The notes beneath the pieces were generated by a model. That model had not been told where the DNA came from and did not search any database. It was given only the letters and a program-made list of their open reading frames with translations. A stretch of 64,000 nucleotides of DNA from the NCBI RefSeq assembly GCF_037039395.1, contig NZ_CP146242.1, forward strand, positions 806,001 to 870,000. Reading direction: 5' to 3'. This document shows, in pieces, positions 7,616 through 17,442 of this stretch. Position 1 is the stretch's first letter. Each line of letters begins with the position of its first letter. The translations under genes and the position numbers were made by a program. The DNA is from Agrobacterium vitis (GTDB lineage: Bacteria; Pseudomonadota; Alphaproteobacteria; Rhizobiales; Rhizobiaceae).

Positions 7616-10600
7616 ATGACAGAATTCGCAAATCCCGCCGACGTCCCAACACGCCGTTCCGGCAATGTGGCGATGCTGTTATTGGCCCTGACGTTTGTCC
7701 TGCTGACAGGCCTGCTTGCCTATATTGGCTATCTCAATATCGCCGATTACCGCAGCCAGTTGCGCGGGCAAGTCCAAGCCGACCTGCAGCGGGTCCGCGG
7801 GATGATGATCCAAAGAACCGAGGAAAATTTCTTCGCGCTACGAAATCTCGTCCATGCACTGTCACCGCTCAAAGGCACACTGGCCTCGCCACAAACCGAA
7901 GGGGTTGTTCGCGGTATTCTGCGGGAACGGCCGGAATTTCACGCTTTGGCGCTGGCCCGAGGCACTGTCGTGGAACAGGTGTGGACGCCGCAAGGGCTCT
8001 CCCTCAAACCCAGCATGACAATCGGCCCGGATTCGGGCACGGATATGCAATTGCAGGATGACGGGCAATTGCAACTGAATATCACCGCCGCCGATGCGAC
8101 GCCCTCCCCCATCCATGTCCGTTCCATTCTGGATACCGCCAAATTCATCCAGTCCGCCATCGCCGATGGCGCCACCACTCCGAGCGGCAGCGGACCGGCT
8201 GTCGAGATTGCCGTCACGGTGCAGACCGCATCCGGTACGCGCACTGTTTTCGGTAGCCCGTCGCTGGCGATACAGGATTTGACCAAGCCGGATTCAGTCA
8301 GCCCGGATTCAGCCAGACACGACATCACCGAGCAGAACATGGCCGGGGAAACCCCGGAAATACTGACCATGGCGCTTCAGGGCGGGACGCTGCAGGTTTA
8401 TGGCCGCCCCCGGGCAGGCTGGCAGCAGAAACCGAAGGATCACAGCAATTTCGTCATGGCGCTGGTTGCCGTCGATCTGGCTTTTGCAGCCCCGCTCTGC
8501 GGCATAGCTATGCTTGTCATCTCCCGCGCCAAACGCCGGCGCGCGCTAAAGCAGATGGAAGACAAATACCGGGCCTTGACCCGGCGCTTTGAACTGGCAA
8601 TGGACAGTTCCAATATCGGCATGTGGGAACTTGCAGCCGGCAATCCGACCCTTCATCAGGACAGCCGTGCCGCACAATTGCATGGAGCAAACGGCGGCGG
8701 CGAACTCGATCAGGACATGGCCCGCTGGTTGGACACCGTCCATCCGGAAGACCGCGCCAAGGCGCAAGCCCATGTTCTGGCCTGCCAGCAAGGCGAAAAC
8801 AGCCAGGACTACCGGGTCGTGCTGGAGGGCGGGGCGATCCGCACCTTGCGCTCTGTCGGCAGCCATGCGGATGCCTATGGCCATAACCGTGTGACCGGCC
8901 TCGTCTGGGACATTACCGCCGATGTCGCCATGCAGAATGACCTGCGGGCCGCCAAGGAGAGTTCAGACATCAAGAATGCGGGAGCTGGAACTGGCCCTGG
9001 ACGAATTGTCCAGCCGCGAGCAGCAGTTGGAAAGCCTGTCCTACCGGTTTGAACTGGCGCTGGATTCCTATGGCTGCGGCGTCTGGGAGCATGATTTTTC
9101 CACGGGCCGCACGGTCTGGGACGAGCGCATGTGCTATCTCTATAATATTCCGGCCACCAGCAGTCATATCACCGACGCAATGTGGCTGAGCAAGATCCAT
9201 AAAGACGACCACGAAATGCTGATGGAGGCCGCACGCAACGCGGTAAAGCAGCACACGCGCCTCAATACCAGCCAACGGGTATTGTTGGACCAGGGCGGCA
9301 CACGCTGGGTGCGCTCGGTTGGTCAGGTGCATGTCGACCGCAACGGACGCAAGAAGCTGATCGGCATCAGTTTCGATGTGACAGCCGACGTGCTGCTGAC
9401 CGAAGAATTGCGCACCGCAAAGGCCGAGGCCGAAGCACGCAATATCGAACTTGAACTGACCAAAAACCGGATCGAATTCAATGCCTTGCATGACCCGCTG
9501 ACCGGCCTTGCCAATCGTCGCAAGCTGGATATCGCCCTGGACAGCCTGACGCGGCAGTCCCAGGCGAACAGAAGCCGCTTCACCATCCTCCATCTCGATC
9601 TGGATCGGTTCAAGGAGATCAACGACACGCTGGGCCATGCCGCTGGCGATGCCATGCTGGTCAATGCGGCACGGGTTCTGTCACGCCACATGAACAGCGG
9701 CGATCTGGTGGCGCGGATTGGCGGAGACGAATTCGTGGTGCTGCTGCATGGGCCAATCGATGCCAAGTCCGCCGCCGAGCTTGCTGAGCGCATCATCCAG
9801 GACATCAACGTTCCCGTGGATTTCGAGGGCTTCATCTGTCGCTGCGGCGTTTCCATCGGCATTGCCGAAGCCAAGGGACTACGCACCGATGCCCGCAAGA
9901 TCCTGATCAATGCCGACCTGGCGCTTTATGAAGCCAAGCGGCAAGGCCGCAACTGTTTCGAATTCTTCACGGAAAATCTACAGGCCAATATTGTCAGCTC
10001 GAAGCGCATTGCCGATGAATTGCTGCATGCGCTGGAAAACGATGAGATCACCGCCTGGTATCAACCACAATTCTGCGCCAACAGTATGGAACTGGTCGGC
10101 GCCGAGGCGCTGGTCCGCTGGCAGCATCCGACCCGCGGCATCCTGCCCAGCAACAGCTTCCTGAAAGTGGCGGAAGACCTGAATGTCATGGCGCGTATCG
10201 ACCAGATCGTGCTGGAACTGGCCCTGAAGGACAAGATGCGCTGGGCTGCCATGGGCGTGAAACTGCCCAAGATTTCCGTCAATGTCTCTTCCCGCCGGCT
10301 GCATGATGCCGGGCTGATCGAGACGCTGGAAGGCCTCAGCATTTTGCCCGGCGAAATTTCCTTCGAACTGGTCGAATCGATCTTTCTCGATGAAAGCGAG
10401 GATATTGCCACCACCAATATCGAGCGGATCAAGGCTTTGGGCATCGACATTGAAATCGACGATTTCGGCACTGGCCACACGTCGATCATCAGCCTTTTGA
10501 AACTGCAACCCAAGCGGCTGAAAATTGACCGGCAACTTGTGATGCCCCTGCTCAACTCCAGCCGGGAACGGGCCATGGTGCGCTCGATCATCGATATTGC

Positions 10601-10772
10601 CCGCTCTCTGGGGGTTGCAACCGTGGCCGAGGGCGTCGAAAGCATTGCCCATGCGCAGATCCTGCGCGAACTGGGCTGCGACCTCCTGCAAGGCTACGCT
10701 TTTGCAAAACCGCTGCCCTTCGAGGAATTCGGCCGTTTCGCCTTGCAGACAGACCGTCAGATGGCATCATAA
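7616..10772 (+). pseudogene. Membrane PAS-PAS-GGDEF-EAL cyclic-di-GMP protein, frameshifted
   Basis: Encodes a two-domain cyclic-di-GMP enzyme. Order: membrane helix (about 7667-7735), periplasmic sensor of about 230 residues, second helix (8450-8520), PAS (8575-8930), PAS (9045-9400), GGDEF with intact RIGGDEFVVLL (about 9714), and EAL with AEALVRW (about 10100) and DDFGTGHTS. Both catalytic motifs look functional. The frame changes from 2 to 3 at 8978-8982. The 5' frame reads SSDIKNA then nonsense, and the 3' frame resumes RELELALDELSS. One surplus base in GCGGG explains it. If real, the catalytic half is separated from its membrane sensor. An ATG at 7586 is an alternative start. Confidence 0.8.
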
Positions 10773-10913
10773 ATCCCACCTCGCGCAAAGCTTTTCCGGT
10801 TTTTGCACCATTGCCGCAAAGAAAGCCTTTTCACGCTTGAGGCTTTTCTACTAAGAGTGGGGCCTTGTAAAAAACAGGGTTTACCCCTGGCAAAGCGGAC
10901 CCGGTTTCAGCAT

Positions 10914-12008
10914 ATGTCGCATAATAGTTTCGGCCATCTTTTCCGCGTCACCACTTGGGGCGAAAGCCACGGCCCGGCGCTGGGCGCCGTGGTGGATGGT
11001 TGCCCGCCCGGTCTGAGGTTCACGCTCGAAGACCTGCAGGTCTGGCTCGACAAGCGCAAGCCCGGCCAGTCGCGGTTCGTCACCCAGCGGCGCGAGGACG
11101 ATCTGGTCAAGGTGCTCTCCGGCGTCATGCCGCAGGACGATGGCTCGATGATCACCACCGGCACGCCGATTTCGCTGATGATCGAAAACACCGATCAACG
11201 CTCCAAGGATTACGGCGAAATCGCTCAGCAATATCGCCCGGGCCATGCCGATTATACGTACGACCTGAAATACGGCATCCGCGATTATCGCGGTGGCGGG
11301 CGCTCCTCGGCGCGCGAAACGGCAGCGCGGGTGGCAGCGGGCGGCATTGCCCGCCTGGTTCTGCCCGGTGTCACCATTCGCGGCGCGCTGGTGCAGATCG
11401 GCACGCATAAGATCGATCGCGCCAATTGGGATTGGGCCGAGGTCGACAATAATCCGTTCTTTGCACCAGACCCGAAGATCGTTCCCGTCTGGGAAGACTA
11501 TCTCGACCAGATCCGCAAGCAGGGCTCCTCGGTGGGGGCCGTGGTGGAGGTGGTGGCCGAAGGCGTGCCGGCCGGGCTGGGCGCGCCGATCTATGCCAAG
11601 CTGGACCAGGATATTACCGCCCTGCTGATGTCGATCAATGCCGTCAAGGGTGTTGAAATCGGCAATGGCTTTGGCGCCGCCGAAATCACCGGCGAGGAAA
11701 ACGCCGATCAGATGCGCATGGGCAATGACGGGCAGCCGATTTTCCTGTCCAACCATGCCGGCGGCATTCTCGGCGGAATTTCCACCGGCGAACCCATTGT
11801 GGCGCGGTTTGCCATCAAGCCGACCTCGTCCATCCTCACCGAGCGCCAGTCCATCGATTCACAAGGCCGCAATGTCGATATTCGCACCAAGGGCCGCCAC
11901 GATCCCTGCGTCGGTATCCGGGCGGTGCCGGTTGGCGAGGCAATGATGGCTTGCGCCCTGGCGGATCATTATCTGCGCGACCGCGGCCAGACCGGTCGTT
12001 TGAAGTAA
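10914..12008 (+). CDS. aroC: Chorismate synthase
   Basis: Last enzyme of the shikimate pathway. It converts 5-enolpyruvylshikimate 3-phosphate to chorismate with reduced FMN, in the cytosol. The 364-residue protein carries all three family signatures: GESHGPALG near residue 16, [18 protein letters not shown] near residue 126, and the C-terminal R-x-D-x-C region ([19 protein letters not shown]). The start is ATG 10914 ([20 protein letters not shown]), although the frame is open from 10803. It lies ten bases before ribB and is probably transcribed with it. Confidence 0.96.
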   Translation: MSHNSFGHLFRVTTWGESHGPALGAVVDGCPPGLRFTLEDLQVWLDKRKPGQSRFVTQRREDDLVKVLSGVMPQDDGSMITTGTPISLMIENTDQRSKDYGEIAQQYRPGHADYTYDLKYGIRDYRGGGRSSARETAARVAAGGIARLVLPGVTIRGALVQIGTHKIDRANWDWAEVDNNPFFAPDPKIVPVWEDYLDQIRKQGSSVGAVVEVVAEGVPAGLGAPIYAKLDQDITALLMSINAVKGVEIGNGFGAAEITGEENADQMRMGNDGQPIFLSNHAGGILGGISTGEPIVARFAIKPTSSILTERQSIDSQGRNVDIRTKGRHDPCVGIRAVPVGEAMMACALADHYLRDRGQTGRLK

Positions 12009-12018
12009 GGAACTCGAC

Positions 12019-13119
12019 ATGACCTATGATCAGACCCGTGTCGTTGACGCTATCAGGGCTTTTGAGGCCGGTGAGATCGTCATCGTCACCGATGACGACG
12101 ACCGCGAGAACGAAGGTGACCTGATTGTTGCCGCCGTGCACTGTACCTCGGACAAAATGGCCTTCATCATCCGCCACACGTCCGGTATCGTCTGCACGCC
12201 AATGCCGAAGGAAGAAGCCAAGCGGCTGAATCTGTCAGCCATGGTCGCCGAAAACGACAGCGCCCATACGACAGCCTTTACAGTCAGCGTCGATTTCAAG
12301 CATGGCACCACGACCGGGATTTCCTCCGACGACCGAACGTTGACGGTGCGCAATCTGGCCAATCCCAATGTGGGCGCCGCCGATTTTGTCCGCCCCGGCC
12401 ATATTTTCCCGTTGGTGGCGCGCGAAGGTGGCGTGTTGATGCGGTCCGGCCATACGGAGGCCGCCGTCGATCTCTGCCGGCTGGCCAACCTGCCGCCGAT
12501 CGGCGTGATCTCGGAAATGGTCAATGACGATGGCACGGTGATGCGTGGCCCGCAGGTCGCGGCCTTTGCCGAAAAGCACAAGCTGAAACAGATTTCGGTC
12601 GCCGACCTGATTGCCTATCGCCAGCGCAAGGAAACCCTGATCCAGCTGATGTCGACCTTCGATATCCAGACAGCTTATGGCCCGGCCAAAGCCCATGCCT
12701 ATTCCCTGCCCTGGGACCCGATGCAGCATCTGGCCGTCGTGTTCGGCGATATCCGCGACGGCGTCGATATTCCAGTGCGTCTGCATCTGGAAAATGTCGG
12801 TGCCGATGTGTTCGGCGGTGCCCGCCAGATCGATACCATGTTGAAACGCATCGTCGAAAAAGGCCGCGGCATTATCGTTTATCTGCGCGAAGGCTCCGTC
12901 GGGGTTGGCGCCTCGACTACGGCCAGGGCTGGCATGCATGACCGCGAGGCTCATCAGGAAGCCCAGACCCGTGACAGCGAATGGCTGGAAATCGGCCTCG
13001 GCGCCCAGATCCTGAAAGACCTCGGCGTCACCTCGATCCGGCTGATGGCCTCGCGTGAGCGCCATTACGTCGGCCTGGAGGGTTTTGGCATCAAGATCTC
13101 GGAAACCGAGATCGCCTGA
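12019..13119 (+). CDS. ribB: 3,4-dihydroxy-2-butanone 4-phosphate synthase with degenerate RibA-like tail
   Basis: The N-terminal 205 residues are a complete RibB domain, which makes the four-carbon unit of riboflavin from ribulose 5-phosphate. DDDDRENEGDL is the acidic metal site, and RSGHTEAAVDL and VISEMVNDDG are also present. The remaining 160 residues follow the GTP cyclohydrolase II fold (HLENVGADVFGG, GLGAQILKDLGV, VGLEGFGI). The zinc-binding cysteines of the usual RCDCG segment are replaced (GGARQIDTML), so cyclohydrolase activity is unlikely and a separate RibA would be needed. This hybrid is familiar in alphaproteobacteria. Confidence 0.93.
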   Translation: MTYDQTRVVDAIRAFEAGEIVIVTDDDDRENEGDLIVAAVHCTSDKMAFIIRHTSGIVCTPMPKEEAKRLNLSAMVAENDSAHTTAFTVSVDFKHGTTTGISSDDRTLTVRNLANPNVGAADFVRPGHIFPLVAREGGVLMRSGHTEAAVDLCRLANLPPIGVISEMVNDDGTVMRGPQVAAFAEKHKLKQISVADLIAYRQRKETLIQLMSTFDIQTAYGPAKAHAYSLPWDPMQHLAVVFGDIRDGVDIPVRLHLENVGADVFGGARQIDTMLKRIVEKGRGIIVYLREGSVGVGASTTARAGMHDREAHQEAQTRDSEWLEIGLGAQILKDLGVTSIRLMASRERHYVGLEGFGIKISETEIA

Positions 13120-13208
13120 AGCCTGCCTATACACATGATTTCACACTGCTCATAAGGCCTCGCAGACCAGGGTTGCGCGGAGAAATGAGTTTTGCAGGAA
13201 CCCAATCC

Positions 13209-13787
13209 ATGTCACTCAAGCTTTATCTCGCCGGTCCCGAAGTGTTTCTCGCTGATGCCCGCGAGGTGCTCGATGCCAAGGCGGCGATGACACGGGCCTA
13301 TGGGTTCGAGCCGATCTGTCCCGGCGATATTTCCATAGAACCGGCCCCGACCTTGCATGAGTTCGGATTGAAAATCAGTGCCGTCGATGAGGATATGATG
13401 AACCGGGCTGATGGGGTGATTGCCAATCTCACCCCGTTCCGTGGCATTGCCGCCGATCCCGGCACCGCTTTCGAGCTGGGCTATATGTGCGCGCAGGGCA
13501 AGTTGGTTGCTGCCTATACCAATATCATCGACAATCACTATGCCCGCACCGCCGGATTTTATCAGGGCAAGGTGACGCTCGGTCCTGATCAGCGCAAGCG
13601 CGGGCCGGATGGCCTGTCACTGGAGGATTTCGATATGATCGAAAATCTCATGCTGCATGGCGGGATCGAACGTCGGGGCGGGCCGATTTTTACCCATCAG
13701 GCCCAAGCAGACCAGCTCTATAGCGATCTGACGGCTTTCGAGCTTTGCCTGAAGGCATTGTCGGCGAAGCTTCCCACCGCAGTATAG
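13209..13787 (+). CDS. Nucleoside 2-deoxyribosyltransferase-like protein
   Basis: A 192-residue cytosolic protein of the nucleoside 2-deoxyribosyltransferase fold. LYLAGPEVFL opens the first strand. ANLTPFRGIAADPGTAFELGYM is the conserved substrate loop with the catalytic-acid position. Members swap deoxyribose between bases or hydrolyse nucleotides, and the natural substrate here is not known. The start at ATG 13209 sits at the domain edge with AGGA nine bases upstream. The earlier in-frame ATG 13185 also has GGAG near it and cannot be excluded. Confidence 0.8.
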   Translation: MSLKLYLAGPEVFLADAREVLDAKAAMTRAYGFEPICPGDISIEPAPTLHEFGLKISAVDEDMMNRADGVIANLTPFRGIAADPGTAFELGYMCAQGKLVAAYTNIIDNHYARTAGFYQGKVTLGPDQRKRGPDGLSLEDFDMIENLMLHGGIERRGGPIFTHQAQADQLYSDLTAFELCLKALSAKLPTAV

Positions 13788-14025
13788 TTCAAATCTTGCC
13801 GGTTTCGAACGCCGAATAGTTGTATAATTTGAATTGATCTTTACAAATTCTAACAAAATTGGCGGAAAATTCCTATTTTCTTCAGTAGAAAATGTTGATA
13901 AAACTAGATCTAGTGCAAATGCCTACCGGCTCCACAATTTCTCGGAAAAACCGGATGTGACGCAAGCCTCGCGCAAGCTTCGATCGTTAATAAAGGGTTA
14001 ACGAAGCGAACAGAAAGGGCCTGCG

Positions 14026-14331
14026 ATGAGGATCGACAGCAGCCTTGGCAATTCACAGTATCAGAGCCGCTACATTCATGGCGCGTCAAGCGTTGAGGAT
14101 GTTGCCGTAGAGTCTGCGACCACGCCCCGCTCGCGCTCTGCCGGTGGAAACTCCACCAGCACACTGTTATCCGCCTCCCTGGCCAACGCGCTCTGGAGTC
14201 TGGATTCAAGCAAGAAAACAGCTGGCGTAAAAACCAGCGCCTCGACGGCCATCGACGAGGCAAAAGCAGCGTCTCCGATCCAACAGATCGAAGCGCATTA
14301 TATGGAATATATGGATACGGACGAGGAGTAG
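14026..14331 (+). CDS. Small hypothetical protein (101 aa)
   Basis: Not recognised. ATG 14026 is preceded by AGAAAGGG with good spacing, and a terminator follows at 14360. The protein is serine- and alanine-rich with little predicted structure (SATTPRSRSAGGNSTSTLL), then a more ordered acidic end (IQQIEAHYMEYMDTDEE). No signal peptide or membrane helix. The gene sits after a roughly 240-bp AT-rich leader, so it probably has its own promoter. It may be restricted to rhizobia. Confidence 0.6.
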   Translation: MRIDSSLGNSQYQSRYIHGASSVEDVAVESATTPRSRSAGGNSTSTLLSASLANALWSLDSSKKTAGVKTSASTAIDEAKAASPIQQIEAHYMEYMDTDEE

Positions 14332-14359
14332 CCACGGCTCTGCCATGGCTGCGCGAAAG

Positions 14360-14387
14360 AGGGGTGTGTGGCGGCACGCCCCTTTTT
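14360..14387 (+). terminator. Rho-independent terminator of the 101-aa gene
   Basis: The stem AGGGGTGTG (14360-14368) pairs with CACGCCCCT (14375-14383), with one G-U pair and a six-base loop. TTTT follows directly. Confidence 0.75.
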
Positions 14388-14645
14388 GCGTTCTCTACAG
14401 GATCTTGCAGAAAATCGGATCACGGTGCGCAACACCAACGTTTTCAGTTTTGGCTCACCCCCCTCTGGCTTGCCAGCCATCTCCCCCTCAAGGAGGGAGA
14501 TCGGATGGGTTCAACCGCCCACATCGACATTTACGAGTGCGCGTTCCGAAATCTGAACATGACAGCATAAGACCGAAAACCGGTACCCACTTTTCTGAAC
14601 GATGCTCTATTGGTGTGGAGCAATTGCAAAACCGTTGAGGAAACC
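14388..14645. repeat. Gap between the 101-aa gene's terminator and the cupin gene, two interspersed repeats
   Basis: The gap between the 101-aa gene and the cupin gene is 314 bp (14332-14645), and its first part is the terminator. The rest holds a CT/GA-rich repeat at about 14456-14510 (CATCTCCCCC, then GGAGGGAGATCGG) and a RIME-like element at 14566-14610 (GACCGAAAACCGGTACCCAC, then CGATGCTCTA). Both types recur between genes in Rhizobiaceae, as remembered. No gene seen. Confidence 0.55.
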
Positions 14646-15104
14646 ATGCCTGTAGTCAAAGCCGAAAATGCGCCATTGGATATCGGCACCGCCGAGGGCA
14701 TGAACACTGAACTTGGGCCCTATAGCGCAAGGCGCTTAAGCGATGCAGGCGGCCTGACACAATTTGGCGTGCTGCTGGAAACATTGCCACCCGGCTCCCG
14801 CTCGTCTCACAAGCACTGGCATGAACAGGAAGACGAATTCCTCTATATGCTCAAGGGAACTGTCACCTTGATTGAAGGCGACGCGGTGACCGAGATGATG
14901 CCCGGCGATGCCGCAACCTTCAAGGCCGGTGTTCCCCTTGGCCATTGCCTGGAAAACCGCTCCAATGCGGACTGCGTCTATCTGGTGGTCGGCACTCGCT
15001 CCGCCAACGAAATCGTCCATTACAGCGACAAAGACATGGTGATGACCAAGGTGAATTTCGTCAAAACCCTCACGGATCGTGCAGGTAAGCCATTCAAGAA
15101 CTGA
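14646..15104 (+). CDS. Cupin-domain protein
   Basis: A 152-residue single-domain cupin. The first cupin motif is visible around residues 55-75 (SSHKHWHEQEDEFLYMLKG, with three His and a Glu as the probable metal site). The second is PGDAATFKAGVPLGHCLEN. ATG 14646 has GAGGA five bases upstream. Metal-binding cupins of this size act as isomerases, epimerases or dioxygenases, or bind ligands; nothing here decides which. Its 3' end overlaps the convergent ycaQ by 11 bp. Confidence 0.8.
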   Translation: MPVVKAENAPLDIGTAEGMNTELGPYSARRLSDAGGLTQFGVLLETLPPGSRSSHKHWHEQEDEFLYMLKGTVTLIEGDAVTEMMPGDAATFKAGVPLGHCLENRSNADCVYLVVGTRSANEIVHYSDKDMVMTKVNFVKTLTDRAGKPFKN

Positions 15105-16287
15105 GCCAGCCATCACCATACACGACCGCCTCCACCCCGGTAAATCGCGCAAGCCGGGTCAATTCCTGGTCAAGCTTTTCCAGCCGTCCGGTCGAGGGCC
15201 TGATGCCCGGCTCCAGCCATAGCCGCTTCACGTCCAGTGTACCGGCCTTGCGGTTGGCTTTCATGTCGATCCGGCCGATCAGTCGGTCATTTTCCAGCAG
15301 CGGAAAGACATAATAGCCATATTGCCGTTTCGGTTCGGGCACGAAGACTTCGATCCGGTAGAAGAAGCCGAATAGCCGCTCGGTGCGGGCCCGATCGCGG
15401 ATCAGCGGGTCGAAAGGGCTGAGCACCCGGATACGGGCGGGAGGCTCCGGGGCCACGAGCAGGGTGGGCACGCGGTCTGCCAGTGCCAGCGAGGGGCGCG
15501 GCTTTCCGCCATCGGCGGGCGCGATCTCGATCTCCTCAAGCTCGGCGCGATGGGTCTCCAGCCAGAATTTTGCCTCCTGCGGGCTGACCAGATTCCAGAA
15601 GGCGGCGATTTCGCCCGACGTGGCAAAACCCAGCCGGATCAGCGCTTCGCGGCAGGCCCAATCGATGAAAGCGTCATGCGTCACCTCGGCCTGCAAATGG
15701 TCCTGAAGAATGCAGCGCTCCGTCAGATCATAGATCTTCTGGAAGTTCTCCCGGCCGGAAATCGACAGTTTGCCGGTGCGCCAGAGAAATTCCAGCGCGG
15801 TTTTCGACGGATGCCAGTTCCACCAGCCGCCGGATTTATGGTCGCCCTCCTTCATGTCCCGCGACAAGGCCGGGCCGCCCTCGGTGATCCGCCGGTAGGT
15901 TTCCTCGAAAGCCGCTTCAAAGCCCGGCTCGCGCCAGGTGCGCCAGCGCTCCAGAATCCGGCTTTCCTCGCGCCGGAACCGATGTTTCCAATAGGGAAAG
16001 AAAGCCGAAGGCAGGATTGAAGCATCATGGGTCCAATGCTCGAACAGCAGCCGGTCCTGCTCCAGCAAAGCGGTCAGATCTTCGCGCCTGTAAGTCTGGT
16101 GGCGCGAAAACAGGATCTGGTGATGCGCCCGCTCCACCGTGCCGATACTATCGACCTGCACAAAGCCGAGATCGGTAATCAGCGCCAGCAGGCCCTGACG
16201 GCTCAACGCCCGCCCCGGTGGCCGGGAAAGCCCCTGCCGCTCCAGAAAACTCCGCCGCGCTGTCCTGTTGTCTATCCCTATCGCCAT
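15094..16287 (-). CDS. ycaQ: YcaQ/AlkX-type crosslink-repair DNA glycosylase (winged-helix family)
   Basis: A 397-residue member of the HTH_42 family. Its characterised members (AlkZ, and E. coli YcaQ) unhook DNA interstrand crosslinks and remove bulky alkylated bases. The catalytic Q-x-D motif is present as Gln44-Val-Asp46 (GFVQVDSIGTVERAHH). Tandem winged-helix segments follow, with a C-terminal beta domain (RLFGFFYRIEVFVP, RIDMKANRKAG). The length is typical. It is monocistronic here and diverges from no obvious DNA-damage gene. No LexA box was identified in the short upstream gap. Confidence 0.85.
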   Translation of the reverse strand: MAIGIDNRTARRSFLERQGLSRPPGRALSRQGLLALITDLGFVQVDSIGTVERAHHQILFSRHQTYRREDLTALLEQDRLLFEHWTHDASILPSAFFPYWKHRFRREESRILERWRTWREPGFEAAFEETYRRITEGGPALSRDMKEGDHKSGGWWNWHPSKTALEFLWRTGKLSISGRENFQKIYDLTERCILQDHLQAEVTHDAFIDWACREALIRLGFATSGEIAAFWNLVSPQEAKFWLETHRAELEEIEIAPADGGKPRPSLALADRVPTLLVAPEPPARIRVLSPFDPLIRDRARTERLFGFFYRIEVFVPEPKRQYGYYVFPLLENDRLIGRIDMKANRKAGTLDVKRLWLEPGIRPSTGRLEKLDQELTRLARFTGVEAVVYGDGWLSS

Positions 16288-16348
16288 AAGCTGACGATAA
16301 GGTATGTTCTCTTTTTGTTCAAGGTGGTTTTCGCTGCAATACAGGCTT

Positions 16349-17305
16349 TCAACGCCGATCCGCCACCGCCTTGGCCATGATGCAGAGCAATTCGAACATC
16401 ATGGTGGCGCCGGCCAGTGCCGTCATACCGCCGACATCGAAGGGGGGCGCGACTTCCACCACATCGGCACCGACAATGTTGACGCCCTCCAGCAGCCGCA
16501 CCATGGCCTGCACTTCGCGTGTCAGAAAGCCGCCAATTTCCGGCGTGCCGGTTCCAGGCGCCATCGAGGGGTCGATACAGTCGATATCGAAGCTGACATA
16601 GGTCGGGCCATCACCGGCAATGGCGCGGGCTTCCGCCATCACGTCTGCCACGCTGCGGGCGACGAATTCCTCCATATAGATAATGCGAATGCCCTGGTCC
16701 TTGGCCCATTGATGCTCATCGACTTCGTAATTGGAGCTGCGAATGCCGATCTGCACCATGCGTTTCGGATCGAGCAGCCCCTCCTCAATGGCGCGGCGAA
16801 AGGGCGTGCCATGGGTAAAGCGCTGGCCGCCGAAATAGCTGTCATTGGTATCGGAATGGGCATCGAAATGAATGAGCCCGACAGGCCGCGATTTCGCCAC
16901 CGCCCGCAGCACCGGCAGTGTGGTCAGATGATCGCCCCCGGCGCAGAGCGGCAGGGCACCGGCAGCGACAACTGCCGCAATGCCCTCTTCTATCTGTTGC
17001 AGCGCCAGCATCAGGTCGATGGGGTTGACGCTCACATCCCCCGCATCGGCAATATTGGCAAGGCTGAACGGCTCGATTTTCGAGACGTGATGCACCCGAC
17101 GCATCAGGCTGGACTGGTTGCGCACCTCGCGCGGCCCATGGCGAGCGCCGGCCCGGTTGGTTGTGCCGCCATCCCAGGGAATACCGATCAGCGCGATATC
17201 AAGCCCTTCCGCCGAGGTAACGGCAGGCAGACGCATGAAGGTGGCATGTCCAGCAAAGCGCGGCACTTCAGCGGCATCGACGGGCTGATGAAAGGATGAG
17301 GTCAC
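16349..17305 (-). CDS. speB: Agmatinase / ureohydrolase family enzyme
   Basis: A 318-residue binuclear-manganese ureohydrolase. Metal ligands are visible in GGDHLTTLP, HFDAHSDTND and SFDIDCIDPSMAPGTGTPE. The family includes agmatinase (agmatine to putrescine and urea) and guanidinobutyrase, and sequence alone does not separate them firmly. I chose GTG 17305 because AAGGA lies nine bases upstream; the frame is open to 17356. It is divergent from bioMNY. Confidence 0.82.
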   Translation of the reverse strand: MTSSFHQPVDAAEVPRFAGHATFMRLPAVTSAEGLDIALIGIPWDGGTTNRAGARHGPREVRNQSSLMRRVHHVSKIEPFSLANIADAGDVSVNPIDLMLALQQIEEGIAAVVAAGALPLCAGGDHLTTLPVLRAVAKSRPVGLIHFDAHSDTNDSYFGGQRFTHGTPFRRAIEEGLLDPKRMVQIGIRSSNYEVDEHQWAKDQGIRIIYMEEFVARSVADVMAEARAIAGDGPTYVSFDIDCIDPSMAPGTGTPEIGGFLTREVQAMVRLLEGVNIVGADVVEVAPPFDVGGMTALAGATMMFELLCIMAKAVADRR

Positions 17306-17384
17306 GTGGCGGGGTCCTTGGGTGCAGGTCGGATAGCCCATCCGAGCAAATCTCAAGGCGGCTGTAAATGGGGAAAACCCGGAT

Positions 17385-17412
17385 TTGCCTTTGCCCGGGA
17401 CCGGGCTATAGA
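17385..17412 (+). promoter_or_regulatory. Candidate sigma-70 promoter for bioMNY
   Basis: TTGCCT (17385-17390), a 16-base spacer and TATAGA (17407-17412) lie 30 bp before the bioM GTG. No second promoter-like pair is evident in this 137-bp divergent gap. I looked for a BioR-type TTATnTATAA site and did not find a convincing one. Confidence 0.3.
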
Positions 17413-17442
17413 ACAGGGCAGCAATGATAGGGTATCGACATC

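Noticed and set aside
17306..17442. BioR-type operator before bioMNY
   Set aside because: No TTATnTATAA-like palindrome found; only a generic promoter candidate is supported.
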